Made by a program: the position numbers and the translations under genes. From Novosphingobium sp. (GTDB lineage Bacteria > Pseudomonadota > Alphaproteobacteria > Sphingomonadales > Sphingomonadaceae): a stretch of DNA of 64,000 nt. The stretch spans positions 446,501-510,500 of the forward strand of contig JACKKY010000004.1 in assembly GCA_024236175.1 (NCBI GenBank), given 5' to 3'. Below the pieces are notes generated by a model that ran no database searches, was not told where the DNA came from, and worked only from the letters and a program-made list of their open reading frames with translations. This document shows positions 8,643 through 19,144 of the stretch, one piece after another; position 1 is the stretch's first letter; each line of letters begins with the position of its first letter.

Positions 8643-9203
8643 ATGACCATCGAAGAGGAACTGGCGGAACTGAAGGAAACGGTCCGCCACCTGAAGGACC
8701 GCCAGGACATTCTCGACTGCATCCAGCGCGAAAGCCGGGCCCGCGACCGCCAGGACATAGACATGATCGCAAGCTGCTGGTGGGAAGACGGCGTCGACGA
8801 GCACGGCGCGGTCGTCACCTTCGCGCCGGATTATCCTGAAAAGGCGAATGCCGGCCATAGCGCCAATTTCAACCAGACCAGCCACAACATCACCAACCAC
8901 CTGTGCGAGATCGACGGCGACAAGGCCTATTGCGAATCCTACGTGATCGGCGGGTTGTTCTGGCTCAACGGCAAGACCATGTCGTTCGGCATCGGGCGCT
9001 ACATCGACCAGCTGGAAAATCGCAACGGTGAGTGGCGGATCGCCACCCGGCGCTGCACCATTGAGATGACCGGTGATTGCGATGCGACCTGGGTGTATTC
9101 GCAGGCCGTCAAGGGGTTCCTCAAGGGTCAGTGGAGCAAGGACGACCCGTCCTACGAACGCCCGATCACCTGGAAGCCGAAGGAAGAAGGTCTGCGCTGG
9201 TAG
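8643..9203 (+). CDS. SnoaL-like / NTF2-fold protein
   Basis: The 186-residue product begins with a charged helix (EEELAELKETVRHLKDRQD) and continues with a SnoaL-like core: DIDMIASCWWEDGVDEHG and ENRNGEWRIATRRC. A strong GAGGAGAGGATC precedes the ATG. It is a paralogue of the protein encoded at 6893 and carries the same C-terminal DDPSYERP signature. The two flank the DUF7064-like gene on the same strand, suggesting a common operon. Members of this family seen in aromatic or terpene gene clusters are often annotated as nuclear transport factor 2 proteins without proven reactions. Confidence 0.85.
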   Translation: MTIEEELAELKETVRHLKDRQDILDCIQRESRARDRQDIDMIASCWWEDGVDEHGAVVTFAPDYPEKANAGHSANFNQTSHNITNHLCEIDGDKAYCESYVIGGLFWLNGKTMSFGIGRYIDQLENRNGEWRIATRRCTIEMTGDCDATWVYSQAVKGFLKGQWSKDDPSYERPITWKPKEEGLRW

Positions 9204-9228
9204 CAGGCAAGCGGACCGGTCGCGCCGA

Positions 9229-10224
9229 TCAGCCGTTTCGGCGAAGGGGCGAGCCGGCCGCGGCTTCGATGACGGTATCGAAACCGAGAGGATCGCGGCT
9301 CGCAAGCATGTGGCGAGACGGCCTGGTTCCGGGTGCGAGCCAATCCGGTTCAGCTTCGATCGCGACCCTGCCTCGCGCATGCTCGAGCGCAACGTCGATA
9401 TCCTGCGCGGAAAACTCGATCGTCAGGACACCGGGGCCGTATTCGTCCAGTGCCGCGGCCAGTGCTCCAGTCCGGGAAACCGGTTGGCAATACTCTATCT
9501 CGATCCCGCCGAGCGCAACCCGGAAGGCTTGGCCCAGTGCCCCCTCCCGATAGGCGAATGCCGCGCTGCGGCTGCCCGGATTGAATATCGCAACAAGGTT
9601 TTCCCAGGTCTTTTCAATGTCGGGCACAACGATCCTGATGCGGTTCAGCAAGAGATTGCCATCGCCCGTTTTTGGCCGCGGGTGAACGAAGGCCGGGTAC
9701 TGAACGGTCTGTTCGCAGAAATGTATGAAGTTGGGCTCCATGATCTCGAGGTCGAGCCCGATCAAGTGCCGGGTTCCCATGAACAGGAACGGCCGTTCGT
9801 CGGCACCGGGGCGCGTGTTCTCCGGTCCATAGTCGGTTAGGGCGTTCGCAGCCGAACTTGGCCCCTCGATGTGAATCTCCGCGCCCATCGCGCTCAGCAG
9901 CGACTTGGCGTGGAAGATATCGTCGACGAAGAAGTTGAGATTGGTCACGCTTGGACCGATGCGATCGAGATAGGCCTGGTGGATCGACTTCTGGCCATTG
10001 AACAGCATGCCGGCCGCCGGCTGGTTGACCTGAAAAACGGCATCGCCCAGGCCGATGTGGTCGCAGCCGTAGCCGGGATCGGGTATGATCCGGTCGATCT
10101 CCCCTGCCAGTTCCTGCTCGATCGGCCCGGCTCCCAGCGCGTCGACCATGAAACTGCGAACTTCGGCCAGATCACGCGCGCTGGTTTCAATCTGGCAACA
10201 GCCATGGATCAGCGAGATACTCAT
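9229..10224 (-). CDS. VOC superfamily protein (glyoxalase/extradiol dioxygenase fold)
   Basis: The 331-residue length fits two tandem VOC modules. The first begins SLIHGCCQIETSARDL and contains NLNFFVDDIFHAKSLL; the second begins near LLLNRIRIVVPDIEKTW and contains GIEIEYCQPV. VOC proteins bind a divalent metal and carry out isomerisation, epimerisation or ring cleavage. The His, Glu and Tyr residues that could form the metal site are present (HGCC, EIEYC), but I cannot fix the ligand set. The gene lies six bases downstream of the SDR gene at 10231 on the same strand, so they are probably cotranscribed. Confidence 0.8.
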   Translation of the reverse strand: MSISLIHGCCQIETSARDLAEVRSFMVDALGAGPIEQELAGEIDRIIPDPGYGCDHIGLGDAVFQVNQPAAGMLFNGQKSIHQAYLDRIGPSVTNLNFFVDDIFHAKSLLSAMGAEIHIEGPSSAANALTDYGPENTRPGADERPFLFMGTRHLIGLDLEIMEPNFIHFCEQTVQYPAFVHPRPKTGDGNLLLNRIRIVVPDIEKTWENLVAIFNPGSRSAAFAYREGALGQAFRVALGGIEIEYCQPVSRTGALAAALDEYGPGVLTIEFSAQDIDVALEHARGRVAIEAEPDWLAPGTRPSRHMLASRDPLGFDTVIEAAAGSPLRRNG

Positions 10225-10230
10225 CGTCGA

Positions 10231-11058
10231 TCAGTCCGCCGCCTTGCCGGCGCGGATCCTGTCCATGACCTGCTTGCCGTACATTGCATCCATCGGATCC
10301 GGCCCTTTGCCCTGATCCAGCCCGCCGTCGGCCGAGAAGGTCTGCCCGGTGACCCAACCGGATTCCGGACCGGCGAGAAACCGCACCACCTTGGCAACGT
10401 CTTCAGGCAGGCCGACCCGGCCGAGCGGGGTCTCCGCCTCATAGACGGCGACCATGTCGGCGAGCTCTGGGCTCTCGGCGCGCTCCGGCGGAAGCGTCAG
10501 CCCCGGCCTCACCGCATTGACGCGGATACCGGCACCGCCCAACTCGAACGCCGCGGCCCTTACGAACCGTTCCAGCCCGGCCTTGGCCGCCGAATAGATG
10601 CTCAGGCCCCACCCGGACTGGGTCGCCGCCGCCGAGGAGACACACACGATCGCGCCACCACTATGCATCAGCGGAACGCCGTGCCGCACGGCGAGGAAGG
10701 CGGAAATGAAGTTCTGGTCCAGTTCTTTCCTGACCTCTTCGAGTTCGCGCATCAACAAGGGCTTGAACGTCGGCTCGCCGACAACGGCGGCAATGATGTC
10801 GAGCCTGCCGCCCAGACCGTGCGCCGCACCCAGCGCAGCCTTGACGTCGTCCTCTCTGGTGGCGTCGCCGACCGACATCTCGATCCTTGCACCGGAAACC
10901 TGATCGCGCAGCTCGTCTCGCGCCTTGCCGAGCGTTTCTTCGCGCCTTCCCATGATCACGACATCGGCGCCCTCCTGCGCCAGCGCCTTTGCACTGGCGA
11001 GGCCAATGCCCTGGCTGGCACCTGTCACCAGCGCGGTCTTGCCTTCAAGCACTCCCAT
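10231..11058 (-). CDS. Short-chain dehydrogenase/reductase
   Basis: The 275-residue protein starts at the ATG at 11058, supported by AGGGAGAA just upstream. The cofactor motif TGASQGIG is near residues 12-19. RREETLG at the end of beta-2 suggests NADP(H). The catalytic Ser and YSAAK are intact (VSSAAATQSG, then IYSAAKAG), and the C-terminus has VTGQTFSADGG. It should oxidise an alcohol or reduce a ketone of a pathway intermediate. It is upstream of the VOC gene and overlaps nothing; the PepSY gene follows 95 bases upstream on the same strand. Confidence 0.9.
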   Translation of the reverse strand: MGVLEGKTALVTGASQGIGLASAKALAQEGADVVIMGRREETLGKARDELRDQVSGARIEMSVGDATREDDVKAALGAAHGLGGRLDIIAAVVGEPTFKPLLMRELEEVRKELDQNFISAFLAVRHGVPLMHSGGAIVCVSSAAATQSGWGLSIYSAAKAGLERFVRAAAFELGGAGIRVNAVRPGLTLPPERAESPELADMVAVYEAETPLGRVGLPEDVAKVVRFLAGPESGWVTGQTFSADGGLDQGKGPDPMDAMYGKQVMDRIRAGKAAD

Positions 11059-11153
11059 TGCGTTCTCCCTGTCCGGCTGCTCCAGCCGGATTGCCGGTGA
11101 ACTATGGGGCGGGTTGGGATACGGCACAAGACGGGGCCGGCGCCGCCGGTATT

Positions 11154-12350
11154 TCAGGGGGCGGCGGACGTTGCATGGAGCCGGGGCGCCCGGCGCACTT
11201 TCCGTTTCTTCCACCAGATGTAGAAACCCGTCACCGCGTGGACGAGCGTGACGAGGCCAAGCAGGAATACCAGCGCGATCGTGGGCCAACCGGCCACCTG
11301 CCCGCTATGGAGCGGATAGAGCACGCGGATCATCACCAGACCGGCGCTGTCGACATAGGGATCGACACGATGGGCGAACTCGCCGCTCGCCGCGTCGAAA
11401 TAGAGATAGATCGGACCCAGCGCGCGATAGTTGAGAAGGCCATCATTGGTGAAGGTGACGCCGTAGATATTGTATCCCGAGTTGTAGAGAGCTGTCGCCG
11501 GCTTCCAGGCAAGGCCTTCGCTGGCAGCCTGCTCCCGCGCCAGCCGCACCGCGTCGGCATAGTCCAGGCTCGGCCGGGTACCTTGCGGAAAGGGCTCCGG
11601 CTGATCGAACAGCCGGTATTTCAGCGGCGCCATCCGGGTGACGGCGGGTTCATAGAACTCGCCGAAGAAATTGAGCCCCACCGAAGTGGAAGCGAGCGCT
11701 GCAATCCCGATGAACAGCCACAAGCCGCTGGCCCGGTGCAAGTCGAGCATCTGGCGGGGAAACGGGCTTGATAACCGGAATTTCCAGATGCGCTTCCACT
11801 GCCGGAAGAACGGCTTCCGCTTCGGGAACGTGAGGTAGAAGCCGACGAAATTGCTGATGAACCACACCAGCGCCACCACGCCCATCAGCCAGCGCCCCGG
11901 ATCGCCCGCCAGCAGGGTGAAGTGAAACTCGGCAATGCCCTCGACGATCTGGCGCCGCTCCCAGCCCGGACCGGTCGCGCGCGTTCCGATCACCTGTCCG
12001 TCGGCAGGATCGAGGAATACCTGGTTGTACCCCGGCGGTTCTGCTCCCGCAGCGGCCGAAACGCCGACCGGAATTGTTTCGCCGGGCGCGACGCGCAGCG
12101 GAAACGATGTGACCTGAAGGTCGGGCCAGCTCTTCTGGAACGCGGAGACCACTTCGACCGGTGGAAGGTCGGCTGCCTGAACAGTCTCGACAGTGAAGAG
12201 GTCGCGGTTCAGCGCCCGGTCGAGCGGCTTGGCGAAGCACAGGATACAGCCGGTGATCGCCGCGATCGCGAGAAAGGCCATCGTGGCCAGCCCGCTCCAG
12301 CGATGGATCACCATCCAGAACTCGCGGGTACTCCCGGACGATGAACTCAA
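11154..12350 (-). CDS. PepSY-associated four-helix membrane protein
   Basis: Four hydrophobic helices are visible: near the N-terminus (IHRWSGLATMAFLAIAAITG), in the middle (LMGVVALVWFISNFVGFYL and LWLFIGIAALASTSVGL) and near the C-terminus (LVFLLGLVTLVHAVTGFYIWW). The periplasmic loops carry PepSY-like sequence (FLDPADGQVIG). This is the PepSY_TM family, often linked to iron or siderophore uptake and thought to act as a membrane reductase, though this is not established. I place the start at a TTG at 12350, with AAGGA six bases away; a GTG at 12443 would add residues that do not look like part of the fold. No TonB receptor is adjacent to this copy. Confidence 0.8.
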   Translation of the reverse strand: MSSSSGSTREFWMVIHRWSGLATMAFLAIAAITGCILCFAKPLDRALNRDLFTVETVQAADLPPVEVVSAFQKSWPDLQVTSFPLRVAPGETIPVGVSAAAGAEPPGYNQVFLDPADGQVIGTRATGPGWERRQIVEGIAEFHFTLLAGDPGRWLMGVVALVWFISNFVGFYLTFPKRKPFFRQWKRIWKFRLSSPFPRQMLDLHRASGLWLFIGIAALASTSVGLNFFGEFYEPAVTRMAPLKYRLFDQPEPFPQGTRPSLDYADAVRLAREQAASEGLAWKPATALYNSGYNIYGVTFTNDGLLNYRALGPIYLYFDAASGEFAHRVDPYVDSAGLVMIRVLYPLHSGQVAGWPTIALVFLLGLVTLVHAVTGFYIWWKKRKVRRAPRLHATSAAP

Positions 12351-12517
12351 GACGTGTCCTTCCTGCCTGCGCCAATTGCCCACTATTCCCGGCTCGGCAA
12401 TCATCGGCAAGGGCCAACCCGATGCCGGGCACGGGGCCAGCACAAACCCGCTGCTTCAGGCCGGGTACTCCAGGATATGGCGCTGCCTACCGGCTTGCCG
12501 GAGAGCAGGTATTCAGA

Positions 12518-15500
12518 TCACTTCTTGAGCTTGAACGGCCAGCTGCCGCTGCCAAGTCGCCATGCAATCTCGTCGGCATGCATGGCCTTGCCGAACAGAT
12601 AGCCCTGGCCGAGATCGCATCCCGCGTCCCGGAGGGCGTGAAGCTGTTCCGGCGTTTCGACGCCCTCGGCCACGATTTCGAGCGACAGGCTGGGACCAAG
12701 CTTCGTGATCGCCTCGACGATCGCCGACATCGTCCGGTTGGTGAGCATCCGGCTCACGAAGGACCGGTCGATCTTGATCACGTCGACGGGGAAATCGCGC
12801 AGGTAGGACAGCGAGGAATGGCCGGTGCCGAAATCGTCCAGTGCGATCCTGATACCCGATTCGCTCAGCATCTGCAGGGCACGGACAACCTGTTCGGACC
12901 GGCGATGCAGGAAAACGTGCTCGGTAATCTCCAGCTCGATCTGGGACGGCGCGATCGCATGTTTCGCGAGGTTGCCGAGCAGCCGCTCGCCATAGTCGTC
13001 GCGGGCGAATTCGGCCGGGGCGGCGTTGATCGACACCGGCGGCAGGTCAAGGCCGGCGTCAAGCCAGCCGGCCATATGCTCGAAGATGCGGTCCTGCATC
13101 AGACCGCCGATCTTGGTAGCGAGCTCATAGTCGTTGAAGGCCTCGAATACCGAACTCGGCGGCTGAATGCCGTTCCCCGGGCACCACCACCTCAACAGCG
13201 CTTCAAAGCCGGCGACTTCGCCCGTGTCGAGGCGAACCTTCGGCTGGTAATAGGGCTCGACAGCGTCGTCCTGGACGACGCGACGCGCCAGAGTGAGCTG
13301 CGACGCCGAGCGTTCGGCAGCTTCCATCATCTGGCTGGAGAACATCTGGATGCCGCCGCGACCGCTCGCCTTGAGGTCGTAAAGCGCCGCATCGGCATGC
13401 TTGAGAAGATCCTGGGCGTTCTCGGCATCGCGCGGGAAGACCGCGCTACCGATGCTCAGGCCGCCGTATATGAGGCGGCCCGCGAACGTCACCGGTTCCT
13501 CCATTCTGGCGAGGATCTGGGTGGCACCGTTGATCAGTTCGCTCTCGTCGCGGATATCATCGAGTATGATCGCGAACTCGTCGCCGCCCAGCCTTGCGAC
13601 GAAGCCGGGCTCGGAAACGCATTTCTTGAGGCGCCTGGCCAGCATCTGCAGGAGGTGGTCACCGGCAAGGTGCCCCAGTGTGTCGTTGACATGCTTGAAG
13701 TGGTCCAGGTCCAGCAGCATCAGGCCGACGCTCTTTCCGGAGTCTCGCGCTCTTGCAGTGACCTTCTTGAGGTGCGCTTCGAAGGCACGACGGTTCGGCA
13801 GCGACGTCAGGAAGTCGCATTCGCTGGCGATACGCAGCCGCTCGGCCGTCTTGCGCTGTTCGGTAATGTCGCGCGAAATGCACAGCAGCGACTGAATGGT
13901 CCCGTCGGTATCCCTGATCGGCGACACCACGACATCCCACCATGTGGCGTTCTTGCCGTTGAGCGGATAATTCCCGGTGAAACGTGCGGCCTGCCCGTTG
14001 CGCGCCTTCTTGACTGCCCTGCGCGCTGCGAGCCGATATTTCCCGGGCCACATATCGGCCCAGCGCTTGCCGACCAGAACGGAACGATCAACCGCTCCCT
14101 GGGCCGTCATGCCCGGCGTGTTGATCAGCAGGATCGCCCCATCCAGGTCCATGATCTTGATGCTGTCCGTGCTGGCACCGAGAATGCTGCTCTGGACGAT
14201 CTGGCTTTCGCGAAGCTTGTGCTCTGCCAGAACCCGCTCGTGGATGTCAGTCGATGTGCCATACCAACGCACGATGGCACCCTGCTCGTCGCGCTGCGGC
14301 TGGGCGCGCGCGAATGCCCAGCGGTATTCCCCCGAACAGTGAAGAACGCGGAACTCGATTTCGAAGTCGCGTCCCGTCTCGATCGACTGGCGCCAGCATT
14401 CCCCGACCAGCTCCCGATCATCGGGATGGAAATATCGTACCGTTAGTTCGGTAAAGTCGGTGTCGAATTCTTCCTTCGTCAGGCCGACGTATTCGGCCCA
14501 GGACTTGTTGAAATAGTCGATTATCCCATCGGCATCGGCCGACCAGACCATGTCCGGTATGGAATCGAGCGTTCGCCTGAGATCGTCGGCCTGATCGACC
14601 AGTTTCCTTTCGAACCGCTTGCGATGGGTGATGTTCTTGAAAAATATCGTCAGTCCGTCGCCATCGGGAACCGCGTAGAGTTCATAGCATCTGTCTGTTC
14701 CGAGCGGATGGCATTCGGTTCGCACCGGGGTTCTCTCTACCATCGCCCGTTCGACTTCGGTCCAGCATTCGGCGTCGGCCAACTTGCGGAATATCTTCCT
14801 GGCGTTCCTTCCGACGAGCGTTCTGCTCTGCCCTGTCTCCCGCAGCGCGGCATTGTTCACGAAAACGTAGTTCCACCCGGAATCGAGTGTCACGATGCCG
14901 TCGAGAGAACTCTCGACGATGTTGGACATCCGGGCATGCAGCCGCTCGATCTCCTGGCGCGATTCCTCTGCCTGTAGCTCAAGCGCCTTCTTTTCGGTGA
15001 CATCGGATATGAAGCCTTCCAGAAAGAGCGGCCGCCCCTCGGCATCGCAGACGGCCCTGCCCGTTTCGCTCACCCAGCGCGTTTCGCCCGATTTGTGGCG
15101 CAGGCGATAGCAGTCGGTAAAATGCTCTCCCCTGGAAATCGCCTGTTTAATCCTGACGTCCAGCGCCGGAACGTCCCGGGGGTCGAGAATGTCCTCATAG
15201 GAATGTTCGGCGAAGAATTCCGGGGCATAGCCGGTAATCGCCTCCACTCCCGGGCTGATGAACTCCATCTTCCAGGGACGCGACAACTCGCAGCGGTAGA
15301 ACGTGCCGGAAACGCAGGACAGAAGGCTCTCGAACTGACGCAGGCTTTCGCTCAGCGCTTCGAAGACCAGAGTCTGGTCGAAATCCGAGGACGTCAGAAA
15401 ATCCCGAACGGATTGGGCCGAGAATGCCGTATCCTGGGGCACACCGGCTTGCTCGAATCCCAGTAGATTCGAAATAAAACTGTCTCGCTTACGCGAAAGA

Positions 15501-15532
15501 TCCACGTCCCGGGCTCCGGATCGAGTTGCCAA
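12518..15532 (-). CDS. PAS-PAS-PAS-PAS-GGDEF-EAL cyclic-di-GMP enzyme
   Basis: A 1004-residue protein from the TTG at 15532; a GTG at 15505 with GGAG eight bases upstream is an equally good or better start. Four PAS modules fall near residues 66-180, 201-305, 318-432 and 446-557, each followed by a typical PAC end (ISDVTEKK, NITHRK, STDIHER, ISRDITEQR). The GGDEF domain (571-735) has an intact RLGGDEF at 647-653 and no RxxD inhibitory site before it. The EAL domain (about 747-1000) has GFEALLRW, LEITEH, LDDFGTGHSS and EGVET, so both cyclase and phosphodiesterase activities look possible. There is no membrane segment, so it is probably a cytoplasmic sensor. It has its own AT-rich upstream region. 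Confidence 0.93.
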   Translation of the reverse strand: MATRSGARDVDLSRKRDSFISNLLGFEQAGVPQDTAFSAQSVRDFLTSSDFDQTLVFEALSESLRQFESLLSCVSGTFYRCELSRPWKMEFISPGVEAITGYAPEFFAEHSYEDILDPRDVPALDVRIKQAISRGEHFTDCYRLRHKSGETRWVSETGRAVCDAEGRPLFLEGFISDVTEKKALELQAEESRQEIERLHARMSNIVESSLDGIVTLDSGWNYVFVNNAALRETGQSRTLVGRNARKIFRKLADAECWTEVERAMVERTPVRTECHPLGTDRCYELYAVPDGDGLTIFFKNITHRKRFERKLVDQADDLRRTLDSIPDMVWSADADGIIDYFNKSWAEYVGLTKEEFDTDFTELTVRYFHPDDRELVGECWRQSIETGRDFEIEFRVLHCSGEYRWAFARAQPQRDEQGAIVRWYGTSTDIHERVLAEHKLRESQIVQSSILGASTDSIKIMDLDGAILLINTPGMTAQGAVDRSVLVGKRWADMWPGKYRLAARRAVKKARNGQAARFTGNYPLNGKNATWWDVVVSPIRDTDGTIQSLLCISRDITEQRKTAERLRIASECDFLTSLPNRRAFEAHLKKVTARARDSGKSVGLMLLDLDHFKHVNDTLGHLAGDHLLQMLARRLKKCVSEPGFVARLGGDEFAIILDDIRDESELINGATQILARMEEPVTFAGRLIYGGLSIGSAVFPRDAENAQDLLKHADAALYDLKASGRGGIQMFSSQMMEAAERSASQLTLARRVVQDDAVEPYYQPKVRLDTGEVAGFEALLRWWCPGNGIQPPSSVFEAFNDYELATKIGGLMQDRIFEHMAGWLDAGLDLPPVSINAAPAEFARDDYGERLLGNLAKHAIAPSQIELEITEHVFLHRRSEQVVRALQMLSESGIRIALDDFGTGHSSLSYLRDFPVDVIKIDRSFVSRMLTNRTMSAIVEAITKLGPSLSLEIVAEGVETPEQLHALRDAGCDLGQGYLFGKAMHADEIAWRLGSGSWPFKLKK

Positions 15533-15623
15533 AAGCCCTGTGTTCTTACGTTTATATTGTTAAGACCGAATTAAGCTTTCCAAAGCGCGGCCAAGTGCTT
15601 GTCTGCGCTTGCGGAATAGCACT

Positions 15624-16502
15624 TCAGGCCGGACCGAGCGAATGCACGTCGTCGACAGTCTCGACACGGCGCATCTCGCGCCGTTCGGAATGGATGAAAC
15701 GGCGGCCGCGATGCACCGTGCAGCGATTGTCGGCCATAACCACGTCGCCCGGCTTCCACTTGTGGCTGTAGACATGCTCGCGCTGGCCGATGTGCTCGAT
15801 CAGCTCATGCGTCAGCGCGCGCCCTTCAGGGATCGACATGCCTTCGATGGCGTATACCTTGCTGTCGCACCACAGCACCTTGCGCCCCGAACCGGGATGC
15901 GTGCGGACCAGCGGCCATTTCACCTTGGGGAAAGCGGAGCGTTCCTCTTCCGAGTCCGGGATGTGAAGCCAGTCGCGCGTGTTGTGCGACCAGAATATAC
16001 CGACCTTTTCGGCAATCAGCTCCCTGGTGACGTCGTCGAGTGAATCGTAGGCGGCGCGCAGGTCGGCATATTGCGTCTCGCCGCCATAGCCGACCGCGGT
16101 CACCGCGTTGAGGATCGAATAGCGGATCGGCAGGTCCTTGTAGGACCCGTCGCTGTGCCAGAAGCGGTTGCCGACCGTGGTGATCGTCTGCCAGTGCTCG
16201 GCACCGGCGACGTTCCCCTCGGCATCGACGTTGGAAATATCCGTGACCGTATCCATCCCGAGCCGGTTCTGGATCCGGTGCATGAGCTTCTTCTGAAGCG
16301 TCGTGTCCACTTCCCCGAAACTGTTGCCGAAAGCGACCAGCTCTTCCTTGGACAGCAGCTGGTCCGGGAAGACCAGCACGCCATATGTGTCGCAGGCGGC
16401 GACGATCGCGTCGCGATCTTCCCCCGAAAGCGGCTCTCGCAGATCGACGCCGCGCACGAGCGCGACGAACTTCTCGCTGACGGGCTCGAGCTTCAGGGGC
16501 AT
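15624..16502 (-). CDS. TauD/TfdA-type Fe(II)/2-oxoglutarate dioxygenase
   Basis: The 292-residue protein starts at the ATG at 16502 behind GAGAGGACC. The iron ligands of the family are visible as FWHSDGSY (His116, Asp118) and the distal TVHRGRRF (His264), with Arg274/275 positioned to bind 2-oxoglutarate. The family hydroxylates substrates such as taurine, phenoxyacetates or alkyl sulfates, often releasing a heteroatom group. The gene is divergent, with only 64 bases between it and the MmgE/PrpD gene at 16567, so the pair may share a regulator. The substrate cannot be deduced. Confidence 0.92.
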   Translation of the reverse strand: MPLKLEPVSEKFVALVRGVDLREPLSGEDRDAIVAACDTYGVLVFPDQLLSKEELVAFGNSFGEVDTTLQKKLMHRIQNRLGMDTVTDISNVDAEGNVAGAEHWQTITTVGNRFWHSDGSYKDLPIRYSILNAVTAVGYGGETQYADLRAAYDSLDDVTRELIAEKVGIFWSHNTRDWLHIPDSEEERSAFPKVKWPLVRTHPGSGRKVLWCDSKVYAIEGMSIPEGRALTHELIEHIGQREHVYSHKWKPGDVVMADNRCTVHRGRRFIHSERREMRRVETVDDVHSLGPA

Positions 16503-16566
16503 TGGTCCTCTCCGGTTTGGTGCCGAAATGATTGACGCATCAGGCCGCCGCAAGCAAGCTTGCCCG

Positions 16567-17905
16567 ATGGAGAAGATGGGCCTGACAGGCGAGATTGCGG
16601 CATTCGTTGTGGCTGCGGTCAACGCGGAACTTCCGCCAGAGGCAATCACTGCGGCCAAGCGGGCCTTCATCGACACCGTCGGCGTGACTCTCGCCGGGCG
16701 CGACGAACCGGCGGTCGCCATTATGCAGCAGCTGGTGCGCAGTAGCGACGAGGCCTTCGCCTGGCCGGGCGAAGCATGGCTCGGATCCGATGACGCGGCC
16801 CTGCTCAACGGTCTTGCCGGTCATGTGTTCGACTACGACGACGTTGCCCAGCACGGCCATCCGAGCGTGGTGCTCGTCCCTGCGATCCTTGCCGAGGCCC
16901 AGCGGATCGACGCCTCGGGAGAGGATGCGCTCAGGGCTTACGCCATCGGCTACGAAGTCTGGGCCGAGCTCGCCAGCCGCGAGCCCGACGCCTACCATCT
17001 GGGAAGCTGGCACCCGACGGCAGTGCTGGGCATTGTCGCCGCGACCGCCGCGATTACCGCGCTGGACCGGCTGGACAGCGCAACGGCGCGCAATGCGCTT
17101 GCGATAGCGGCGAGCATGGCTTCAGGCGTCATCGCCAATTTCGGTACGCATATGAAGCCGCTTCAGGCCGGGCGGGCCGCCGCCGGCGCGATCGAGGCGG
17201 TGCGGATGGCGCGTGCCGGGATAACCGGCGCAGCCGACGCGATCGAGGGTGCTCACGGCCTGTTGCGCGGCATCTCATCCAGGGGAAGGGTCGATACGCA
17301 GAAGCCGGCGGCACTGGCCGCCCCGGGCTGGAGACTGATCAGCGAAGGACTGTCGGTGAAGCGCTATCCCGTCTGTTACGCCTCGCACCGGGCCATCGAC
17401 GGAACGATCGGGCTCGCACAGGAAGCGCAGCTCGCGCCCGGGGAAGTCGGTTCGGTAACCGTCAGCCTTGGCAAGGCTCCGGCGGAAACCCTGCGCTACT
17501 CATCGCCCCGCGACGGGCTTGAGGCCCGCTTCAGCCTCAATCACAACGTCGCTGCCGCGCTGGTCGACCATGCCGTCGGCTTTGCCCAGCTCGAGGACGG
17601 CTTCGTTGCCCGGCCGGACGTGGCGGCGCTCTACCCGCTCACACGGATGGAAATCGTCGACCGGGAATGCCCCGAGCAGCCCGGCATGGCCGAGTTCGAC
17701 CGGGTCGTGATCGAGACGCGTGACGGGCGCGAGTTCGACAGCGGTCCCATCCGCTACCCGAGGGGTCATGCGAAGCTGCCGCTGAGCGACGACGAACTCG
17801 ACGCCAAGTTCCTCGACTGCGCACGTCACGGCGGACTTGCCGAACCCGCGCGCCTGCTCGAGGCGTTGCATGACCTTGATCGCCTTCCCCGCATCCGAGA
17901 GCTCC

Positions 17906-17919
<14 letters not shown>
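16567..17919 (+). CDS. MmgE/PrpD family protein
   Basis: The 450-residue product has the MmgE/PrpD layout: LPPEAITAAKRAFIDTVGVTLAG at the start, GHVFDYDDVAQHGHPS near residue 95, IGYEVWAELASREPDAYH and the SVKRYPVCYASH active-site region. The family includes 2-methylcitrate dehydratase, iminodisuccinate epimerase and cis-aconitate decarboxylase, so hydration/dehydration or decarboxylation of a carboxylic acid is expected. The start is ambiguous: ATG codons at 16528, 16567 and 16576 are in frame. It leads an operon; its last 14 bases overlap the next gene. Confidence 0.88.
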
Positions 17920-18733
<814 letters not shown>

Positions 18734-18736
18734 GCC

Positions 18737-19141
18737 ATGGCCAGAGTGCGCCTGACAACCGAAGACCAGCAGTCCTGGATCGTCTCGGGCGAGCGCAATA
18801 TCAGCGAGGACGAGCGCGGCAAGCTGCGCAGCGGCGAGCTGACGAGCGAGTACCGCCTGCGCGAGCCGGGAAGCGACGATTTCCCGCAACTTGTCGAGCT
18901 GCGCTACCAGCCGGATTCCGAAATCCGCCTCCATTCGCACGACGAGGACGAGATCATCTACGTTCTGGAAGGCGCGATGCGGATCAACAACCGGACGGTC
19001 GGCCCCGGCGCCTGCCTGACGATCCCCGGCGGCGTGTTCTACGGCTTCCACGCCGGGCCGGAAGGGCTGCGCATCCTGAATTTCCGGCCACGCAACGACA
19101 CGACTTTCAACCTGCCGCCGAACAACGACAAGGATAGCTGA
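18737..19141 (+). CDS. Small cupin-domain protein
   Basis: A 134-residue single-domain cupin. The first metal-binding motif is visible as RLHSHDEDEIIYVLEG (two His and a Glu), and the second is weaker (PGGVFYGFHAGPEG). Such small cupins can be isomerases, dioxygenases or non-catalytic binding proteins. It is sandwiched in a compact operon: GGGAGAGTGAGCC precedes the ATG within the end of the hydrolase gene, and the DUF2332 gene starts four bases after its stop. Confidence 0.85.
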   Translation: MARVRLTTEDQQSWIVSGERNISEDERGKLRSGELTSEYRLREPGSDDFPQLVELRYQPDSEIRLHSHDEDEIIYVLEGAMRINNRTVGPGACLTIPGGVFYGFHAGPEGLRILNFRPRNDTTFNLPPNNDKDS

Positions 19142-19144
19142 ACA

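Noticed and set aside
12341..14446. Long plus-strand open frame of about 700 codons
   Set aside because: It lies antisense to the clear PAS-GGDEF-EAL gene and has no recognisable domain; long antisense frames are expected at this GC content.
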